Below are positions 58,325 to 64,000 of a DNA stretch of 64,000 nucleotides, in pieces. The DNA is from Pseudomonadota bacterium (GTDB lineage Bacteria > Pseudomonadota > Gammaproteobacteria > Xanthomonadales > Xanthomonadaceae). How positions within the stretch are numbered: position 1 is the stretch's first letter; the number at the start of each line of letters is the position of its first letter. The DNA is taken from positions 62,001 through 126,000 of the forward strand of contig JAEZYE010000024.1 of NCBI GenBank assembly GCA_023419315.1. Direction: 5' to 3'. Under the pieces are notes generated by a model. That model made no database searches, was not told the DNA's origin, and worked only from the letters and a program-made list of their open reading frames with translations. A program made the position numbers and the translations under genes.

Positions 58325-60400
58325 TCAGCGCACCGGCATGCCGGGCGCGGCGCCGTCATCGGCATCGAGCAGCGCCAGCGCGCCACCGTCGAAGCCGGCC
58401 GAGAGAATCATCCCTTCGCTCAGGCCGAAGCGCATCTTGCGCGGCGCGAGGTTGGCGATGAACACGACGTTGCGGCCGACCAGTTTTTCCGGTTCGCCGT
58501 AGCTGGCGCGGATGCCGGAGAAGATCTGGCGCTTGCCGAGTTCGCCGGCATCCAGTTCGAACCGCAGCAGCTTGTCGGAGCCTTCGACGAATTCGCAGAT
58601 CAGCACCTTGCCGATGCGCAGATCGAGCTTGGCGAAATCGCCGATTTCGATGTGGCCGCTGTCCTTCGCCTGCGTTTCCTTGGCGGTCTCCTTCGCCGGT
58701 GATGCGTCGGCGGGCTTGGCGGCCTTCACGGGCGCGGCAGCGGGAGCGGTCTGCAAGGTATCTTTCGAAGCGTCGGTCATGGCGTCAATCAGTTTCGGGT
58801 CGATGCGGGTGAAGAGGGCGGTGTACGGTTGGATGGCGTGCGATAGCAGCGGCGCGTCGAGATCGCGCCACGCTTGCACCGGTGCGTTGAGGAATGCTTC
58901 CGCCTGCGCCGACGTGCGCGGCAACACCGGCTTGAGTGCGGCCACCAGCACGCGGAACAGGTTCAGGCCCTGCGTGCAGACGGATTGCAGTTGCGCGTCG
59001 GCGCCTTCCTGCTTGGCGATCACCCACGGCTTGACGTCATCGATGTAGCGATTGGCTTCATCGGCGAGCGTCATGATCTGGCGCAGCGCGGCGGCGGGGT
59101 CGTTGCGTTCGTAAGCATCGCGCACCGGCGAGAGCGCGGCGACGAAGCGCGCATACATCGCGGGATCCGGCAGAGCTTCGGCCAGTGAGCCGCCAAAGCG
59201 CTTGTCGATGAACCCGGCGCAGCGGCTGGCCAGGTTGACGAACTTGCCGACCAGATCCGCATTGACGCGCGCGATGAAGTCGCCAAGGTTCAGATCGAGA
59301 TCATCGACGCCGCCGGACGACTTGGCGGCGTAGTAGTAGCGCAGCGCTTCCGGCTCCAGGCCGACGTCGAGATAGGTGCGCGCCATCACGAAGGTGCCGC
59401 GCGACTTCGACATCTTTGCGCCATCGACGGTCAGATAGCCGTTGACGTGCAGACGCGTGGGCGCGCGATGGCCGCTGCCATGCAGGACGGCGGGCCAGAA
59501 CAGGCCGTGGAAGTTGACGATGTCCTTGCCGATGAAATGATGCAGTTCAGCGTCGCTGTCCGAGCGCAGGAAGGCGTCGAAGTCCAGTCCGTCGCGCTGG
59601 CACAATGCCTTGAAGCTGCTGAGGTAGCCGATCGGCGCATCCAGCCAGACGTAGAAATACTTGCCCGGCGCGCCGGGAATCTCGAATCCGAAATACGGCG
59701 CATCGCGCGAGATGTCCCACGCACGCAGGCCGCCTTCGGCGTCGAGCCATTCCATCAGTTTCGCCTTGACGCCGGGCAGGGCGACATCGCCCGACAGCCA
59801 CTCGCGCAGGAAGGCATCGAAGCGGCCGACCTCGAAGAAGAAGTGTTCGGAGTCGCGCATTTCCGGCGTCGTGCCGGACAGCACCGAGCGCGGTTCCTTC
59901 AGATCGGTCGGCGCGTAGGTTGCACCGCAGACTTCGCAGTTGTCGCCGTACTGATCCGGCGTGCCGCAGTTCGGGCAGATGCCCTTGATGTAGCGATCCG
60001 GAAGGAACATCCCCTTGGCCGCGTCGTAGAACTGCGCGACGTTGCGGCGTGCGATGTGGCCGTTCTGTTCCAGCGCGGTGTAGAACGACCCGGTCAGTTC
60101 GCGGTTGAGTGGCGAGTTGGTCGAGTCGTAGTGATCGAAGGCCACGCCGAATGCGGCGAAGTCGCGCTCGTGGCTGGCCTGGATGTCGGCGATGAAGGCT
60201 TCCGGTGTCACGCCCGCCTTTTCCGCCGCCAGCATGATCGGCGTGCCGTGGGTGTCGTCGGCGCAGACGAAATGGGTGGTATGGCCCGCCAGTCGTCGGG
60301 CGCGTACCCAGATGTCGGCCTGGATGTAACCGACCAGGTGGCCCAGGTGCAGCGGACCGTTGGCGTAGGGCAGGGCAGTGGTGACGAGTGCGGAGCGCAT
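58325..60400 (-). CDS. metG: Methionyl-tRNA synthetase
   Basis: This 691-residue enzyme has the HIGH-like PLHLGHLVGYIQADIW, a zinc knuckle CPNCGTPDQYGDNCEVC, K-M-S-K-S in DGAKMSKSRGTFVMART, and WLDAPIGYLSSF. A Lys/Ala/Pro-rich linker leads to a C-terminal EMAPII-like tRNA-binding domain (IEIGDFAKLDLRIGKVLI to ANLAPRKMRFGLSEGMILSA). The ATG at 60400 is followed by the conserved SALVTTALPYANG; the frame extends 14 codons upstream but is not conserved there. A GATAAT -10-like element lies about 25 nt upstream. The rnfB-like gene follows. Confidence 0.95.
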   Translation of the reverse strand: MRSALVTTALPYANGPLHLGHLVGYIQADIWVRARRLAGHTTHFVCADDTHGTPIMLAAEKAGVTPEAFIADIQASHERDFAAFGVAFDHYDSTNSPLNRELTGSFYTALEQNGHIARRNVAQFYDAAKGMFLPDRYIKGICPNCGTPDQYGDNCEVCGATYAPTDLKEPRSVLSGTTPEMRDSEHFFFEVGRFDAFLREWLSGDVALPGVKAKLMEWLDAEGGLRAWDISRDAPYFGFEIPGAPGKYFYVWLDAPIGYLSSFKALCQRDGLDFDAFLRSDSDAELHHFIGKDIVNFHGLFWPAVLHGSGHRAPTRLHVNGYLTVDGAKMSKSRGTFVMARTYLDVGLEPEALRYYYAAKSSGGVDDLDLNLGDFIARVNADLVGKFVNLASRCAGFIDKRFGGSLAEALPDPAMYARFVAALSPVRDAYERNDPAAALRQIMTLADEANRYIDDVKPWVIAKQEGADAQLQSVCTQGLNLFRVLVAALKPVLPRTSAQAEAFLNAPVQAWRDLDAPLLSHAIQPYTALFTRIDPKLIDAMTDASKDTLQTAPAAAPVKAAKPADASPAKETAKETQAKDSGHIEIGDFAKLDLRIGKVLICEFVEGSDKLLRFELDAGELGKRQIFSGIRASYGEPEKLVGRNVVFIANLAPRKMRFGLSEGMILSAGFDGGALALLDADDGAAPGMPVR

Positions 60401-60447
60401 GACCGGGGAGATTCGGAGAAGCCGGGGATTATCGCATGCCAAAACAG

Positions 60448-60472
60448 GACAGCCCGGCGATGCCGGGCTGTC
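60448..60472 (-). terminator. Intrinsic terminator after the DUF2147 gene
   Basis: Arms GACAGCCCGGC and GCCGGGCTGTC enclose a 3-nt loop. On the minus strand they are followed after a few bases by TTTT. The hairpin lies 25 nt past the DUF2147 stop and before metG. Confidence 0.75.
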
Positions 60473-60496
60473 GATGCGAAGCGATGAGGGCGACGA

Positions 60497-60940
60497 TTAC
60501 TCGCGCTGCCAGGTCTGCGCACGGCAGATGAAGGCGACGCAGCCGGACACATCCAGTTTCTGGCCGCCCGCCTGCAATTCCATCTTCGATTTGTAGGTCT
60601 TGCCGTTGGCCGGATCGAGGATGGTGCCGCCGGACCACTCGTTGGCGCCGTCGGCCTTGAGGCCCCACAGGATCACCATGCCCTTCACCGGCTTGTCCTT
60701 GCGATCGCCGCTGCACTTGTCGCAGGTCGGGTTGGGGCCGCGATCGGAATGCAGGACTTCCACGACCTTGCCGGCGAGCGAGCCGTTGGTGGTCGTATAG
60801 ATTTCGACGATCGACTTCACCTTGCCGGTCTTGTCGTCGATGGTCTTCCAGCGTCCGACGGCGCCATCGGCGGCGGACGCGACGAGCGAAGCGCCCAGCA
60901 GGGGCAGTGCCAGCAGGGCGGCGGTCAGGATCTTGCGCAT
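60497..60940 (-). CDS. DUF2147-family exported protein
   Basis: This 147-residue protein has a signal peptide (cleavage near ASAAD, about residue 24) and the DUF2147 pattern: VGRWKTIDDKTGKVKSIVEIYTTTNGSLAGKVVEVL, two Cys in CDKCSGDRKDKPVKGMVILWGLK, and a C-terminal LDVSGCVAFICRAQTWQR. A lipocalin-like beta fold is suggested for the family. Function is unknown. It is flanked by its own terminator and a 251-nt upstream gap that also holds the TonB receptor's terminator. Confidence 0.88.
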   Translation of the reverse strand: MRKILTAALLALPLLGASLVASAADGAVGRWKTIDDKTGKVKSIVEIYTTTNGSLAGKVVEVLHSDRGPNPTCDKCSGDRKDKPVKGMVILWGLKADGANEWSGGTILDPANGKTYKSKMELQAGGQKLDVSGCVAFICRAQTWQRE

Positions 60941-61133
60941 GTTTCCCCTCCCAGGGAGTTGATTGGACCCGGCGATGCGCCGGGATGAGGCTCTTTATAT
61001 CCGCATCCGGTGGGGTATGGAAGCTGTTGTGCGGGATGGTCGCGTGCGGTCGCAGCGGACAGTCAGCGATGTCGTCGCGTGCTTCCGCGGGAGGCGTGTC
61101 CCGCCGTGCAACCGGACCGGATCGGCAAAAAAA

Positions 61134-61155
61134 GACCCCGCCTTGCGGCGGGGTC
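61134..61155 (-). terminator. Intrinsic terminator of the TonB-dependent receptor gene
   Basis: On the minus strand GACCCCGCC-GCAA-GGCGGGGTC is followed directly by seven T. The rest of the 60941-61191 gap holds only a possible DUF2147 promoter. Confidence 0.9.
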
Positions 61156-61191
61156 GACGAACCACTGACGTGGTGAAGGGAAACCGATCGA

Positions 61192-64000
<2,809 letters not shown>

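Overview
The window is a high-GC, gene-dense chromosomal segment. Gene content and order point to the Xanthomonadaceae/Lysobacteraceae (Gammaproteobacteria; Lysobacter, Luteimonas or Thermomonas-like). The evidence is the dapA-bamC pair divergent from gcvR-bcp-phoH, the runs pcnB-folK-panBCD-pgi and queG/nnr-tsaE-amiC-mutL, and a VTG-type TonB receptor. The genus is inference. No phage, insertion sequence or CRISPR array is visible.

From 1 to about 31.6 kb lies a large exopolysaccharide (EPS) locus. The left part (1-13.6 kb) has an AMP-dependent ligase (cut by the edge), an acyl carrier protein, a methyltransferase, an asparagine-synthase-like amidotransferase, glycosyltransferases, a membrane O-acyltransferase, GNAT and two FemAB/CelD-type acyltransferases, and a Gfo/Idh/MocA-SDR fusion. 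A plus-strand block (14.6-21.7 kb) has a NodB deacetylase, an O-antigen ligase/Wzy protein, a Wzx flippase, two glycosyltransferases and an unrecognised membrane-anchored protein with deacetylase-like motifs. A minus-strand block (21.7-30.4 kb) has a heparinase II/III-like lyase, an outer-membrane beta-barrel, a CpsD-like ATPase with a degenerate P-loop, a Wzz/GNVR co-polymerase, a Wza-like export lipoprotein, a uronate epimerase and a UDP-HexNAc dehydrogenase; galE is divergent. The gene set resembles exosortase A (XrtA)-associated EPS loci, but no exosortase and no initiating sugar-phosphate transferase lie inside the window. The sugar-nucleotide genes and the lyase suggest a uronic-acid-containing, probably acylated or aminated, polymer. 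A MASE2-GGDEF diguanylate cyclase follows.

From 32.8 to 56.8 kb the window holds housekeeping genes: thiD, phoH, bcp, gcvR, dapA, bamC-like, fdxA, a pirin, tRNA-Glu(CTC), pcnB, folK, panBCD, pgi, queG, nnr, tsaE, amiC, mutL, then DUF1684, GumN/TraB and TPR-sulfotransferase genes. Several genes here (queG, nnr, tsaE, amiC, panB) have a -10-like hexamer only 6-8 nt before the start codon and no Shine-Dalgarno, which suggests leaderless transcripts. queG/nnr and tRNA-Glu/pcnB appear to share two-way -10 elements.

At 56.96-57.75 kb is a small, lower-GC island that I read as a remnant integron cassette array without an integrase (CALIN). It has three attC-like sites of 60, 60 and 54 nt separating two small ORFs whose stop codons lie in the R'' box of the next site. 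It sits between the sulfotransferase gene and an rnfB-like gene. The window ends with metG, a DUF2147 gene and a TonB-dependent receptor whose N-terminus is cut by the right edge.
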